Shown here: piece by piece, positions 21,261-32,694 of the stretch
How positions within the stretch are numbered: position 1 is the first letter of the stretch
How the letters are laid out: each line of letters starts with the position of its first letter
From: Smallanthus sonchifolius
Lineage: Eukaryota > Streptophyta > Magnoliopsida > Asterales > Asteraceae
Reading direction: 5' to 3'
Length of the DNA stretch: 64,000 nt
NCBI GenBank assembly: GCA_023525975.1
Contig: CM042039.1
Coordinates: forward strand, 18,010,501-18,074,500
The notes under the pieces: generated by a model
What the model saw: the letters and a program-made list of their open reading frames with translations, nothing else
Databases searched by the model: none
Told to the model about the DNA's origin: nothing
Program-made: the position numbers and the translations under genes

Positions 21261-22408
21261 AAATACAAGGTTACGTGTGTAACCAAAAGTATGAATCCAA
21301 AAAAATAAATAATTTAAATAAACACTTACTTGTTTGTGTGATAGGTTGCATCAAAAGCTAGAACAACACCAAAAGCATGGTAAGTTAACTTGGATATCTC
21401 ATCCGCCCAAAAATCAAATTTCAACTCACCATTTTCGACAGTAAAGTCAAAGAAAATTTCAGGAAGATTCTCAAAACGATAAGACAAATGATCAATAAGT
21501 AACGGTGAGTCTCGTTCACCAATAAAAAGTCTAATAGATTGACTAAAGTTTTTGAAATCGGTGGGAGTACCACGAACATTATGATGACCACCCTTCATGG
21601 AAACTTGCAACCTATGGCATATAGTGGGACCAAATCTATTCAAACTCATTTGATGAATAAACTGTTGGGATGAAAAAGGTAACTTACGAGTGGCCTTGGT
21701 AAAATCACGATTAAATGTATCAACAAATTCATGATTGTGTTCCTCAGAAAACTTTAACACCTCAATCTTGGTAAAATCTTTAGAAACATGAATTGTTATG
21801 TGTGCTTGACAATCACTTACTGTAAAAGAACTTTGCCTAATATACATTGAACTTTCATCCAAAGTATCAAATTTACGCTTATCCTGAGGCTTCCCATTTT
21901 TAGAACATCTATGGTATTTGTGGGTTACCTCGCCCTTCCATTTCTTAGTTTGGCCTTTACGAACAGAGAAACCTGAAACTTGAGCATATTTATCATACAT
22001 GTTAACAACATAAATTATATAATCTTTGTTGGAATTACCTAATGAAAAAAATGTAAAGGAAAAAAATAAGAAACAAAATAAATTATATAACGAAATGGGA
22101 GTAGAAAAAATATATACATTGAATTGGAGAAGGAATATTGTCAACCGGAGGTATTTCATCAAATGAACAAGAGTTAGATATTAAAGGCGGATATTGGGGG
22201 GTAATAAGAACAAAAGAATCATCATTTAGGGGGGGAGAGAGACAAGCATTGATGGGTAAGAAGAAAGTAAGGGTTGAGAATAAGACATTAATGGATGGGG
22301 GGTATAAGACATTAAAGGATAATCTACACTTAGTGGTTGTGGTTGTGGATGAAGAGGAGTGAAATTTCTTGAATTTGAGGATTCACCCATTAATGGAAGC
22401 TTGAACAT

Positions 22409-22734
22409 TAATGGAGAAAATTGAATGCTTATAAAATGAGGATGAAAGAGAAGGAAAATTGGAAAGAAAGAGGATGTTAGGGAATTGATGTGTTGATAAT
22501 ATCAAAAATTGTACTTGGAAAATAAAGGAAATATGAGTTTGAAAGATATGGTGAAAGGTGGTATTGAAATATATGGTGGTATTGGAAATGATAAAGTAAG
22601 TTTTAAAATGTGGTATTGAAAAAAGAAATTGTGAGTTAAAAGGAAAAAAACGAAATCATGTATTTAGAAAAAATGGAAGAGGATAAAGAGTTTTGATGTG
22701 ATGGGTGTTAGAAATGAGGAAAAAAGGGTATTAA
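22409..22734. other. Upstream region of the transposase gene
   Basis: Purine-rich on the plus strand, with GTGGTATTGAAATATATGG-like phrases repeated near 22,558, 22,572 and 22,610. In transposase orientation this would be promoter and 5' leader. I see no clear TATA box. Confidence 0.4.
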
Positions 22735-23045
22735 TGTAAGGCCCATTTTCCGGGTAACCTCACTTGTTGGATTTACTCATAAACATAGTCATCAAAACTG
22801 AATAAACTATAACTTTTAAAACATTGTAGAAGATCATTTTATTACATAAACAGCGGAAGTCTTATTCTACAAAAGAATCTAGCACATAAGCATTTAAACA
22901 GGATGTCAGTCTTGTGTCAGGTAGCATTCACGCCTTTGCCCGTCCTTTCTTCTTATTACCTGAAGTGCATACTAAAACTTAGCTAACGCTGGTGAGTTCT
23001 AGTTTAAAGCAATTAGGTATAAACATCATTTCTTTATAAGTATAT

Positions 23046-23076
<31 letters not shown>

Positions 23077-23692
23077 AATACACATTAACACATCATTTGC
23101 CTTCATTTATCATTCATATACGAGTACATAAATATGTATTCACATTTACTTTCATTAACATTCATTGGTCATACACATAAGGGTGATCAACCCGTCTTAC
23201 GTAAGTCACAAAGACAAACGTTCTTTGAACTACCGTCGTAGCTCCATTACATCCCGTCCGGTTCTAGAAACCGTCCGTCATTACTTAAAACCGTCCGACA
23301 ACCTTTGGACGTCCGTCATACCGTACTACCGTCATAGTCCGTAATTCGCCCGTCTACCCGAAGTCATCCGTTTCCCATACAGACTATATATGCAGTCGTG
23401 CTTCGAATAAGGGCCTCCGTCCTACCGTAGTAATCCGTATTTAGTCTACCTTTCTAGACTTTATCATACCGTCTGCATACTAGATGCATGGTCATCCGTC
23501 TACCGTAGTAGCCGTTATCATTGAAGCGTCCATAATGTTCACTTTCTTTCATAACATGCAATATATAAGTAATATAAAGCAAGATTCCATTCATTCACAT
23601 TATGTCATTCTTTCATTCATACTTTGTAAACATACGTTTCATTATTTGTTCTTCATTGATTTTCATATATATATATATATATATATATTGTA

Positions 23693-24023
23693 GAGGGTTC
23701 CAGAGAAAACCACAAGTTAGACGAAAACCGAGAAAACCACTAAAAACCCAATTTTACCTAATCATATAATAATATTTATTTTTTGTTTTATTTTATTTTT
23801 ATTTATTTATAAGAGTATCAATGTAATATTAAACATTTTTACCAAAAACATTTTTACACATAGTGTTACGTATACGTAAACATAAAACAAAAAATTTGCG
23901 GTTACGTATACGTAAATCAAAAAAATTGTTTTTGGATACGTATACGTAAATAAAAAATTGCCTGAAATGATGTGGTTTTCTCGGTTTTCGCCTAACTTGG
24001 TGGTTTTCTCTTGATCCCTCCCC
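23693..24023. mobile_element. TA-bounded inverted-repeat element nested in the solo LTR
   Basis: The ends are about 50-bp inverted repeats: left GAGGGTTCCAGAGAAAACC with AGTTAG and CGAAAACCGAGAAAACC, right the complement with one-base differences. Long TA tracts flank both ends. The middle has three copies of TACGTATACGTAA. It is a MITE-sized relative of the TA-bounded elements; a related terminus occurs at 39,235-39,263. Confidence 0.85.
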
Positions 24024-24084
<61 letters not shown>

Positions 24085-24325
24085 CATGTATGATCACATT
24101 GGCATTCATAACATTTATTCATCTAGTATATACACCTCAGCCCCAAAACATTTAAAATGATTTGCACATAACATAAAAGGGGCACATAGAACTCACCTGA
24201 TAAGCGGGTCCTGAGATACTATCACTGATTACTGAGCGTCACTAAGGTGTCACACATAATCTGTATAAATCATTCGTATATGATTAAGATAACTGACCTA
24301 ACCGATACTTCGTTTCTATATCTTT

Positions 24326-24490
24326 AAGTTCGCCATTTTGGGACTAGGCGAACATAACAATCAAGTTCGCTTCTTTAGGTTCGCTCCTTAAGTTAGGTGA
24401 ACATGTTAGGTTCGCTTCTTTTGCATTAGGCGAACATGCTAAGTTCGCCACTTTTGCTTCAGGCGAACATGTCAAGTTCGCCTGAACTAG
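24326..24490 (-). repeat. Hairpin array in the solo LTR leader
   Basis: Four to five units of AAGTTCGCC and its partner GGCGAACAT alternate with short loops (for example AGTTCGCC, 14-nt loop, GGCGAACA). The array ends about 130 bases before the TATCAGGTGAGTTC block in LTR orientation. The same place in the gypsy-2 LTR holds an array with unrelated arm sequence. Confidence 0.8.
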
Positions 24491-25010
24491 GTCTTTTCTC
24501 GAAATGCAATGAGAATGTCTAAGTTGTGAAATACTCTTTATTTAACTTTGATGAAAATCGGACATAGTCCTTTTTGTTTTTATCTAAAACCCGACAATCT
24601 AGATTGTCTATTTCCATTGCCAAATCGTAACCAATAATTATCCACAATGATCGGTTTTTAACTTCCATCATAAATATCCATTTTTCTATATTTATTAAAT
24701 ATTCTTTTATCCAAATAATTGACCTCTTGTCGGTTATCCTTTATCATTTAAAATCATTGTTATACGTCTTTAATAACCCTATTAGTAATCCCAAACTAAT
24801 AATAGTAATTAATGTCTACTAGTTTTAAGGGATATACCTTCTCGAACATGGGCCCGTAGTTATAACCGAGACTCGACCCAAACCGCATCCATCATTATCA
24901 TCATTATGTAATCATTATCATCATCACCATTTTGTAACATCATCATCATCATCTAATCATTGTTATAATGAACTCATCACCATCATCATCTAATCATCGC
25001 CATCTTCATT

Positions 25011-25790
25011 TACCATAACCATTGCCGGAGCAAACTGCTCGGACTAGAACAACCGGAGCGGATCACCGTTGCCGCCCGAACGCACCATTATCGTCTTCGT
25101 GAAGCCTACCATCAACCACCACCCTTACCGGAATACACCTTATTCGCCGGACCTGAGATAAACCACCATTGTGAACCATCATCGTGGACCCTAACAGCCA
25201 CTACTGCCACCGTATCTCCCCCGCTAACCACCGCTGACCTGTCTATGCCACCTTCAACCGTAACAGTCACAGCGTGAACCTTCGTTACCGAAGACACGCG
25301 AGTCAACCACCGTTGACCTCCACCACCATTACTACCGTGAGCTTTCTGACCAACCTCCACATCTCCGTGAAGACGTAAAACGCCACCGTGAGGTCACCGT
25401 TGGACCATCGTTGCTACATCACCACCGATAACCACCCATCATTGTCTCCTGTTGCGAACCAGTTGCATACGAGCTACCCGCTGCTGCCGGAGCTATAGCA
25501 GCAGCTCATATGCTCGCCGCCGTCGTGAACCCGTACCGCCATGGCAGCAGCTCATGTGCATGACCAGGTGTGGTGAGCTGTTAAACATTGTCATCCTCGA
25601 CCGTTTGAAATGGAGTCGGGTTCCTTTTTCACCGTGCGAAACGAACCGGCTAGGAAGGAAATGACTCGGATTAAGGCTGTTCGGAAAAGTGGGAGGGACG
25701 AGTTGCAGGTTCACGAGAAGTGGGAGAGGGAGACGATTTCCAGAAAAATGGGAGTGGCGGCTGGGTTGGGTAAATAGCATTTTAGGTTTT
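25011..25790. other. Gene-like GC-richer part of the solo LTR
   Basis: This segment is less AT-rich and rich in ACCACC/CCGTTG trinucleotide-like words, giving moderately long reading frames on both strands. None has a recognisable domain, and the corresponding LTR part in gypsy-2 is an untranslated leader. I treat the frames as incidental. Confidence 0.6.
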
Positions 25791-27719
25791 AAAATTTTTT
25801 CATTTACTCCCCCTCATATTTATAATGTTTTACATTGTTAACCATTTACTTTAAGTAGTAGTTAAATTACCGTGCTATGCTTTTATTCGTTGACAATCCT
25901 TAACCTTAATCGAAGTCTCATGATTTAAGTAGTAGAGAAGTCGGGATGTTATAATTAAATGAGAAAAGAGAATATGGAATATTTAAAAATAATAAATTAT
26001 TACATAAACTCTCATGAATATTAAATTACCTTAATACCGTTGAATGATTAAAATATATATTAAAAGAATATGTGAGGTGAAAGAATGAAAACCACATAGA
26101 CGATTTTAGGAGTTTTCACAACTAGAGTGAGATTTAATCCAATATATACCTGTAGGGTAAAATTCAAATATTAACCCATTTTAGATGCTAACCATAACCA
26201 AATCAACCAAATCCCTGAAAATTCTCACAGAAATTTCAGTCTTTTAGAATAGTCCGTGATTTCATCAAGGAGGCTTATTTTGTTGAAATCTTTTCAACCT
26301 AGTGGAGACGAGAAAAGGGGCGATAATCCGACACAAGGTATTACTTCAGAAATTGCATTTGTTATTTGGTTTTTTCTTGTAAATAACTCGAATCGTTCAC
26401 CAATGTGTAATCAAAAATCTTAATTTATAGTTGCATGTGCAATCGGAAGTAATATTTTTAGGTTTTTGATTAACATTGGGTTAAATATGAATTTTGGAAA
26501 TTTGTTATTGATTTTGGTACCCTAAGTTCTGTTTTTTGTATGAATTTGATTTTGGTTTGGTTCTTCTATATGAATATGTACCTGATACGTTAACACCTTT
26601 ATGAAATTGTATAGTGTTGTTGTTGTGTTGTGTTTGTTAGATGTATAAACATCATTGATACATATATGTATGAAGTGAAAAATACCCAAGAATTTTCGAT
26701 GTGATACAGTGTTATAGGTGGATACACCATAAAGAAGTAACTATATCTATATTTTTTTGACAAGAAATATCACTGAATGTTAACAGCTTTGTTTCTTGTT
26801 AAACCAAATGTAAGGTGAAGATTGATAGTAGCATATATGTTTGATAAATATATGTATCTAGTGAATAATAAACTAGTATTTAGTATCTTTTATAGGTGGA
26901 TAAACCATACATAACTAACTAACTCTATAATGTTTGACAATAAATCTATATGAACGTGAAGACTAAAACAGCTTTGTTTCTTGGTAAACCTATTGTATGG
27001 TGAAGATTGATTGAAAGAAAAGTAATGTATGGATTTATATATTTTAGAATTATCCAAGTTTGTTAAATAAAATGGTGTATTCACCAATGATACGTATATG
27101 TATATAATGGAAATAACTGAGTGTTAATACTTTTAGTTGTTTTAATATTTTACCTTTCATTCAGTTGATACTGGTATGTACAAAAGAGTATGAATTTTTA
27201 TTTAAAAATTGCATTTGTCAATCATATGATACATATATGTAAACACATGTGCATATATGATTTTGTTTCTGATGTAGTTTTATATATGTATAAAACCTGA
27301 TACATGTATGTATATTTGAAATAATAGAGAATGTTTATAGTCTGTTGTGTGTTGTAGACGTATACATTATTGATATGTATATGTACAAAGTAATTAAACG
27401 CTTTTTATTCTTTTTTATTTTGTTATTGATTTGGTTTTATAGGTACATACAACCTAGTATATATATATGCATATATGAAAGAATAGAAAATGTTGATAGT
27501 CAGTTGGTTTTGTAGATGTGTACAATATTGATACATATATGTACAAAGGAATTAAAAAAACATTTTCTCATATAATAGCTGATACATTTATGTAAACATA
27601 TGTCATTGGCCATCAATGAGGATTCTTATGTGTGTAGATCCATAGATGTATCATCTGCTGTATTAAACTAATTGATTTGTGTTTCTTCGTATTTAGGTTA
27701 TAATTTAATCACAGAAGTT

Positions 27720-28330
27720 GAAGAATAGAAAATGTCATCTAGTAAGTTGCCATGTTGATTTGCAGAAAAGTGAATCAATTGTTTGTGAGACAAACAATCT
27801 AATGTATAATTTATGTTAATTTTTGATAGTGCGAAAAAGTGCGATGATTGCGCTTAATACATTATTTAGTAAGTTTCGTAACACTCCCCAAGAACCAATA
27901 GTGCTTGGGGATATGGAAGACCATGCACCAAACCAAACAGGTTCATTAAAAACATTTTTATCAAACTTATTGTTTAAAAATTAACTGTTTGATGTTTATT
28001 AATAATACATGTATGTATCAGAGACGAAGATGAATGTTAAGAAAGTTAAAGGTATTTAGACAGTATGTGCGATAAAGAAAGCTTTGTTGGGTTGTCTGAT
28101 GATGGTGATTTCTTTAGCAAGGACACGCCAATGAAAGTGGTAAAAGTCATTTTTAATTTATATATTTATTTTTTTATGCAATACTTGTGCCTTATGTAAT
28201 ATGTTTCGACTTGAATTGCAGAAAGAGCTTTTTGTCAAATATCTAAGGTGGGCCAATCATTCAAGATAGAATGATATTCAAACAGTCGTGCCAAAAAAAA
28301 CTAAAAATCAGTCAGGCAACCGAGCAGATG
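27720..28330 (+). pseudogene. Eroded Ulp1-gene relative
   Basis: The exon near 27,830 encodes ALNTLFSKFRNTPQEPIVLG, parallel to ALSRFSNTKDEPIVVES in the Ulp1-gene exon at 3,989. Near 28,080 the frame gives LSDDGDFFSKDTPMKV before a GTAAAAG donor-like site, then after TTGCAG continues KELFVKYL. This parallels LKDNEDYFKKDSTYKI and KDLFVKYL around the last intron of that gene. The protease core with His, Asp and Cys is missing. It is a deletion derivative of a related element. Confidence 0.65.
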
Positions 28331-29805
28331 GATGTTTAAAAACTGAAATGTTTTTGTTGAAGGTTAAGACGTTTTATGTTAGATTATGAACTACGTTTTG
28401 TTAGTAGCTGTTGGAACTTTGTTGGTATCTTATGAAATTGTTTGGTTTAATTATTATGATTATTTTTTTATTTATTATTTTTTGGTTCAATATCAAAACA
28501 CATGAAGATATTGGTAAATCCAAGTTATAAACATGCGAAGCATTAGTTGTTACTACACATATCAATTGTTATTGCATATATCAGCTGATCATATAAGTAT
28601 CAAGTGGTTTATAATGTACCCTAATATGTATATGTACATGATAATTAAAAATCATTTTCATGTTACTCATTTGGTTTTCTAGATGTATACACCCCTGATA
28701 AACATGGAGATGTTGGTACATCCAAGCTGTAATCTGCTGTTTACATGAGAAACATTATAGGGAGTGGGATAACCAGATGTTACAGACTGGTTAGTTGTTA
28801 CCGCTTGGCCTGAAGAGTTACATATATATATCAAATGGATTTATAGATGCAGCTTGTATACCCCTGATACGTATATGTAGACAGTAATGAAAAATCATTT
28901 TTTGGTTACTAATTTGGTTTTATAAATGCATACTAACCTAATATGTATATGTATATATGAATTAATATAGAATGTTGCTACTGATTTGGTTTTTTATATA
29001 TTCATACACCCTTGATACGTATATGTATATATGAATTAATACAGACTGTTGCTACTGATATGTATATGTATATATGAACTTTAAACGTGCCGGACAATCA
29101 GTAAATTTAAACGTGCTTCGACATACATGAATTCTTACATCAACATCTAATGAATCAATTAATTGATTCTTGGGTTTACCGGACTTGCTACACACAATGT
29201 ATCTGTGTGTAATTATTCCTCCTTTCGTTTTAGAAGGACCAATACGAGTACCGAATCAAGCCTTCTCTGAGCAAAACTGGTATCATAACATCTTCCCATT
29301 TGTTAAAAATAGTCCCAACAAGAAGTTTGAACTCAACAGATACATTAGGTGTCTAGTATTTGGTTCTGTTCGGAGAATAATGAAGATTACTGTATACATA
29401 TTCTTGATACATACAATAAAAAGGTCAATAAATAGAATTTAACAATATTTAAAAAAAATGTAACAAACTAAATCAAAATTTCAACCTAAACAACAGTGTT
29501 GAATTAATTGTATTGCTAACATGCTACATGGAAGCATACGTATACGTATGTTACATCTTTCAACAAGTGGGTTCTCTGTATACCCCTCGCCACACAATAA
29601 TGTATCTAAAGATTGATCAACTTTACCTTCAAGTTGGTTATTCTGATTTCTGGTATAGTAAAGAATTTTCTTCAAACCTGAAACAAGAAGTATCATTCAT
29701 TGAATTCCCGATATAAAATAATCGGCAAATAGAAACAAAAAAAACACTCCAAAACGAAATCAACCAACTATCCGACTCTATGTTGGTACATATACGTACC
29801 AAAGC
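28331..29805. other. AT-rich interior without recognised genes
   Basis: The plus-strand frame at 29,170-29,442 (starting MGLPDLLHTMYLC) has no domain I recognise. ATACGTATATGTA palindromes are frequent. I assign no function. Confidence 0.4.
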
Positions 29806-30008
29806 CAGTGGCGGAGCTTGAAAATTTTCGCGGGGGGGGGGCGGGCATTTTTTTTATATAGGGGGGCCGGAACTATAAAATTTTCGGCCGAATACATGTA
29901 AATTAACACTACTGAGCGAAAAATCGACCGAATACGTATATATTAACACTTCTGAGCGAAAAATGGGGGGGCGGGGCCCCCTCGGGCCCTTTATATCCTC
30001 CGTCCGTG
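29806..30008. mobile_element. hAT-type MITE with 8-bp duplication
   Basis: The element is 203 bp. It starts CAGTGGCGGAGC and ends GGACGG-like in complement (CACGGACGGAGG), and it is flanked on both sides by ACCAAAGC (29,798-29,805 and 30,009-30,016). The 8-bp duplication and CA(G/C) ends fit a hAT non-autonomous element. The interior contains G-runs and no coding sequence. Confidence 0.85.
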
Positions 30009-30450
30009 ACCAAAGCTGTTACATCCTTCAACAAATGGGTTCTCTGTATGGTTAACGAGCTTGCTCGAGCTAAACAGATCTGACCGGCCGACAGCGGGGG
30101 ATGGCTTTGAATAGAAAGAGAGTAAAAAGGTGGTAGGGTGTGAGAGAGATAAAGGAGAAACCTTACCCTTGCTATGGTGGTGATGCGGCGGGCGACAGTG
30201 GACCTTTTCCGGCCAGAGGTGTTAGATGTGGGTTCCTGTAACTGTCCATAGAGAGAAGATGAAATTTATGATTGTTAAAAGAGAGAAAAAAGGAATGAGT
30301 TTTGAATTAAATTGGTTCCAAAAATAGTGGGTTTGTCCATTTACTAAAATGCCCTTTTATTAAAATAAAAAAAAATTGAGAAAATTATGTGATTGGTTGA
30401 ATGGTGGTTATCATGGTTATCACATAAAAATGTGGTTATATATATATATA

Positions 30451-31599
30451 GGGTTAGGTTAGGGTTTCAAAAATAAGAAGGGTAAAAAGGATTCTGGGAT
30501 TGACATATGTCATTTTATTGTTTTTAAAGGGATGTCATAATGGTCATTGTGTAACATACCAGGTCATTACTGTAACATCCCAAAAATAAAATAACAGATA
30601 TAATAACGGAATAAACGAACGAGGCATGACGGTCCGGGCCGGATGGGCCGGTGGGTTTAAAGGGGAGCCCCCTATAAATAGCCAAGGTCACCACCCATTT
30701 CTCTCATTTACAACATCTAGAGAGAGAAACCGTAGAGAGAGAAAGTTGGCGGATCGACCCCGAGATTGAAGAAGTGTGTAGCTCCAGAGCTTGGGAGAAG
30801 AACCTCCGGATCAGAAGCTCGATACATGTAACGATCTAGCCTAGATCTGAGTTTTTGTTCGTTTTGAGGTTTTTCGGGTTTTGGACGAAAATGTGACGTT
30901 TTTACGGATGAAACTGGAAGAAAAACATAGTTTTGAGTTCCTTAATGAAAAGCAAATTGAATGTAAACAAGTTCGGGATCTTGACTTGATCAGACCCGAA
31001 GGCGAAAGTCAGGGTTTTTGGGGGAAGCAGATCCTGCGTTTTTATGGTGAAAGTCAGGGTTTTTAGGGGAAGCAGTTACCCGGTGGATCATGAAGACTGG
31101 CATCCCGTTATGATTAGTTTATGTTATGTTTATGTATTAGACTATGTTACGCTTCCGCATGTTGAACGATGTTATGAGTATGTTTTAATGAAATTTTCCG
31201 CTGCGTTAATTGATATTCAAGTTTAATAACTTTTGTGAATGAGTAAATCCAATAAGTGAGGCCTCCCGGGTTTGGGGCCTTACAATTACACAATAAACAG
31301 ACGTGGTATTACACAATAAACTTGTATTACATAATAAACTTGTATTACACAATGACCTGACTAATTACACAATGAGCTAAAAAACGTAAAAAAAAAATCG
31401 TTTTTGTTTATAACGACACTATACTCGTTTTAAAGATAAAAAACGCTCGTTTTTATAGTGTAATTTTTTTTGAAAAAATAATGTCGTATGTAAAAGTTAT
31501 GAACATTTAAAAATTAGGGGGAACTTGATAAAAAGTCAACAAAAGTGGTCAAGACTAAAATACTCTTCCAACAATTTTTTCTCCTACAACCTAATCCTA
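30451..31599. mobile_element. TA-bounded element carrying a solo LTR
   Basis: The ends are GGGTTAGGTTAGGG on the left and, in reverse complement, AGGATTAGGTTGTAGG on the right, each beside a TA tract. A 714-bp solo LTR with its own duplication lies inside. Excluding that, the element is about 430 bp. Confidence 0.7.
30571..31284 (+). mobile_element. Short solo LTR related to gypsy-2
   Basis: It begins TGTAACATCCCAAAAATA and ends CGGGTTTGGGGCCTTACA, with ATTAC duplicated on both sides (30,566-30,570 and 31,285-31,289). A TATA-like CCTATAAATAGCC lies near 30,670. The 3' part matches gypsy-2 (AAGACTGGCATCCC, CTTCCGC, GAGTAAATCCAA). The hairpin array and the GTGAGT-to-TTTCAG segment of gypsy-2 are absent. 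A repeated phrase GAAAGTCAGGGTTTTT occurs near 31,005 and 31,050. Confidence 0.88.
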
Positions 31600-31619
31600 T
31601 ATATATATATATATATATA

Positions 31620-32694
31620 GGGGATGGTTCCCCTAAGAAGTGCTACTTGGCTAAGAAGCCTAAAAAGCAATCTCATCCATTCAATTGGATGATCAAGGGT
31701 ATGTATTTAAGTGTAGGAAAATAAGAGGTGGAGGACATTTTTGGAAAACCCACAATTGTTGACTTTTTTTCAAATTCCCCCCCTTTTTTTAAACGTACTT
31801 AACTTTTTCATACAACCTTATTTTAAAAAAAAAAAAAACACCATAAAATCAAGCATTTTTTACCTTTAATTAGAGTATAGTATTGTTATATTTTACTCTA
31901 AAACAAAATCGACACTTAGTGAAATTGTGTTACTTTACGTAAATGTGCTGGTTTATAGTAAAACAGCACAACTAACCATGCTGCATTGTAAAACAGCACA
32001 ATTAACTGTGCTGCTTTATCATAAAACAACACCAAACATAACAATTAGTTGTGTTGTTTCACAACACCAAAAGAACACGGTTCATTGTGTACCTTGCTTT
32101 CTTAGCTAACCAAACACAAACAAAACCAGCACAAAACAACATTTTGATGCATAAGCTTTTTGTTGCCTACCACTAAACCGTTTTTTTTTTGTGTATGGAT
32201 GTTTTAATTTTTTTTTTAAATAATGCTACCAAATTAGGCACATAATAATTGACTAAAAGTACACACATTAAAGAAACCATTACATTTACGTAAATTGTGT
32301 TGTTTTACCAGAAACCAGCAAATTTTTAATGTGTTAAATTGTGCTGTTTTACCAGAAACCAGCACATTTACGTAAATTAGCACAATTTCGTTAAGTGTCG
32401 TTTTTGTTTTTGCAAAAAAAATATAGCAATACTATACTCAAATTAAAGATAAAAAAACGCTCGATTTTATGATGTAATTTTAAAAAAAAAATAATGTCCT
32501 ATGAAAAAGTTATGAACGTTTAAAAAAAAGTGGGGAAAGTTGAAAAAAGTCAACAAAAGTGGCTATTACTTAAATACCCTCCCACCCCTTATTTTTCATA
32601 CACTTAAATCTCTACCGTTGATCATCTAATTAAATGGATGAGATTACTTCTTAGGCTTCTTAGCCAAATTAGACTTCTTATTTGATCCTCCCCC
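31620..32694. mobile_element. TA-bounded element with long terminal inverted repeats
   Basis: The outer 90 or so bases are inverted repeats: left GGGGATGGTTCCCC, GGCTAAGAAGCCTAAAAAG and ATCTCATCCATTCAATTG; right complement GGGGAGGATCAAAT, GGCTAAGAAGCCTAAGAAG and ATCTCATCCATTTAATTA. Arms continue inward with homology around ACAGCAC-rich segments (31,960-32,120 and 32,330-32,390). TA tracts flank both ends. No coding region. Confidence 0.88.

Larger units (their letters stand above)
19240..22408 (-). pseudogene. FAR1/MuDR-type MULE transposase, broken
   Basis: Plant FAR1-like proteins and MuDR transposases share a zinc-binding N-terminal domain, a MULE DDE core and a SWIM finger. All three are visible on the minus strand. 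The first exon (22,408-22,121) is proline-rich, shifted in a C-run near 22,217. The next exon (to 21,326) has the FAR1 domain with GFSVRKGQTKK, HRCSKNGKP and EEHNHEF, ending at the first catalytic block VLAFDATYHTNK. The exon 20,958-20,700 holds FGAELLNSETIDSYKW, YQDPSMRQAI and CMWHIMKKLP. The exon 20,620-20,060 continues the core. The exon from 20,000 down has the SWIM finger, CSCMGFIHIGYLCRH. A C-terminal stretch follows near 19,600-19,500. Damage includes the frameshift, a tandem duplication in the SWIM region and a stop near the C-terminus. Confidence 0.85.
22735..25953 (-). mobile_element. Solo LTR of the gypsy-2 family
   Basis: Read on the minus strand this is an LTR from TATAACATCCC (first TG decayed) to GGGGCC-like TTACA. 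It shares landmarks with the gypsy-2 LTR: TTATACAGATT, GACCCGC then TATCAGGTGAGTTCTATG, ACTCACCAGCGTTAGCT and GAGTAAATCCAACAAGTGAG. The 5-bp duplication ATTAA is present on both sides (22,730-22,734 and 25,954-25,958). No internal region is left, so it is a solo LTR formed by LTR-LTR recombination. At 3,219 bp it is longer than the 1,996-bp gypsy-2 LTR, partly because of a nested TA-bounded element. Confidence 0.9.
2979..26146. mobile_element. Large TA-bounded MULE-type transposon with two nested insertions
   Basis: The left end after the TA tract reads AGGATTGGGTTAGATTGG, then GGGTTGTGAAAACCC. The reverse complement of 26,090-26,147 reads TATATATTGGATTAAATC, then AGTTGTGAAAACTCC. These are imperfect inverted ends, both next to TA dinucleotides. 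Inside are a Ulp1-type protease gene (plus), a GRF zinc-finger gene (minus), an acidic ORF (minus) and a FAR1/MuDR-type transposase (minus). Removing the nested gypsy-1 (10,405 bp) and solo LTR (3,219 bp) with their 5-bp TSDs leaves about 9.5 kb. A shared GTTACATATGTAAC-like motif in noncoding parts on both sides of gypsy-1 supports one original unit. Ulp1-carrying MULEs (Kaonashi type) and TA-targeting elements are both known in plants; that this is both is inference. Confidence 0.6.
26148..30436. mobile_element. Second large TA-bounded element, degenerate
   Basis: The left end beside TATATA has CTAACCATAACCAAATCAACC; the reverse complement of the right end has GATAACCATGATAACCACC then TTCAACCAATC. 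These imperfectly matched ends are both next to TA tracts. The interior is AT-rich and peppered with TGATACATATATGTA-type palindromes (for example near 26,657, 27,226, 27,520, 28,870 and 29,010). It holds eroded exons related to the Ulp1 gene of the first element and a hAT MITE. Boundaries are approximate. Confidence 0.5.

Noticed and set aside
25112..25780. Protein-coding frames inside the solo LTR
   Set aside because: Biased trinucleotide composition gives open frames on both strands; there is no domain and no matching frame in gypsy-2 LTRs.
22730..25958. Identical ATTAA duplications for gypsy-1 and the solo LTR as a sign of shared site preference
   Set aside because: The surrounding DNA is very AT-rich, so two identical 5-mers are easily coincidental.
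29170..29442. 90-codon frame MGLPDLLHTMYLC as a gene
   Set aside because: No family recognised, no conserved copy elsewhere in the window, and it lies in a decayed transposon.
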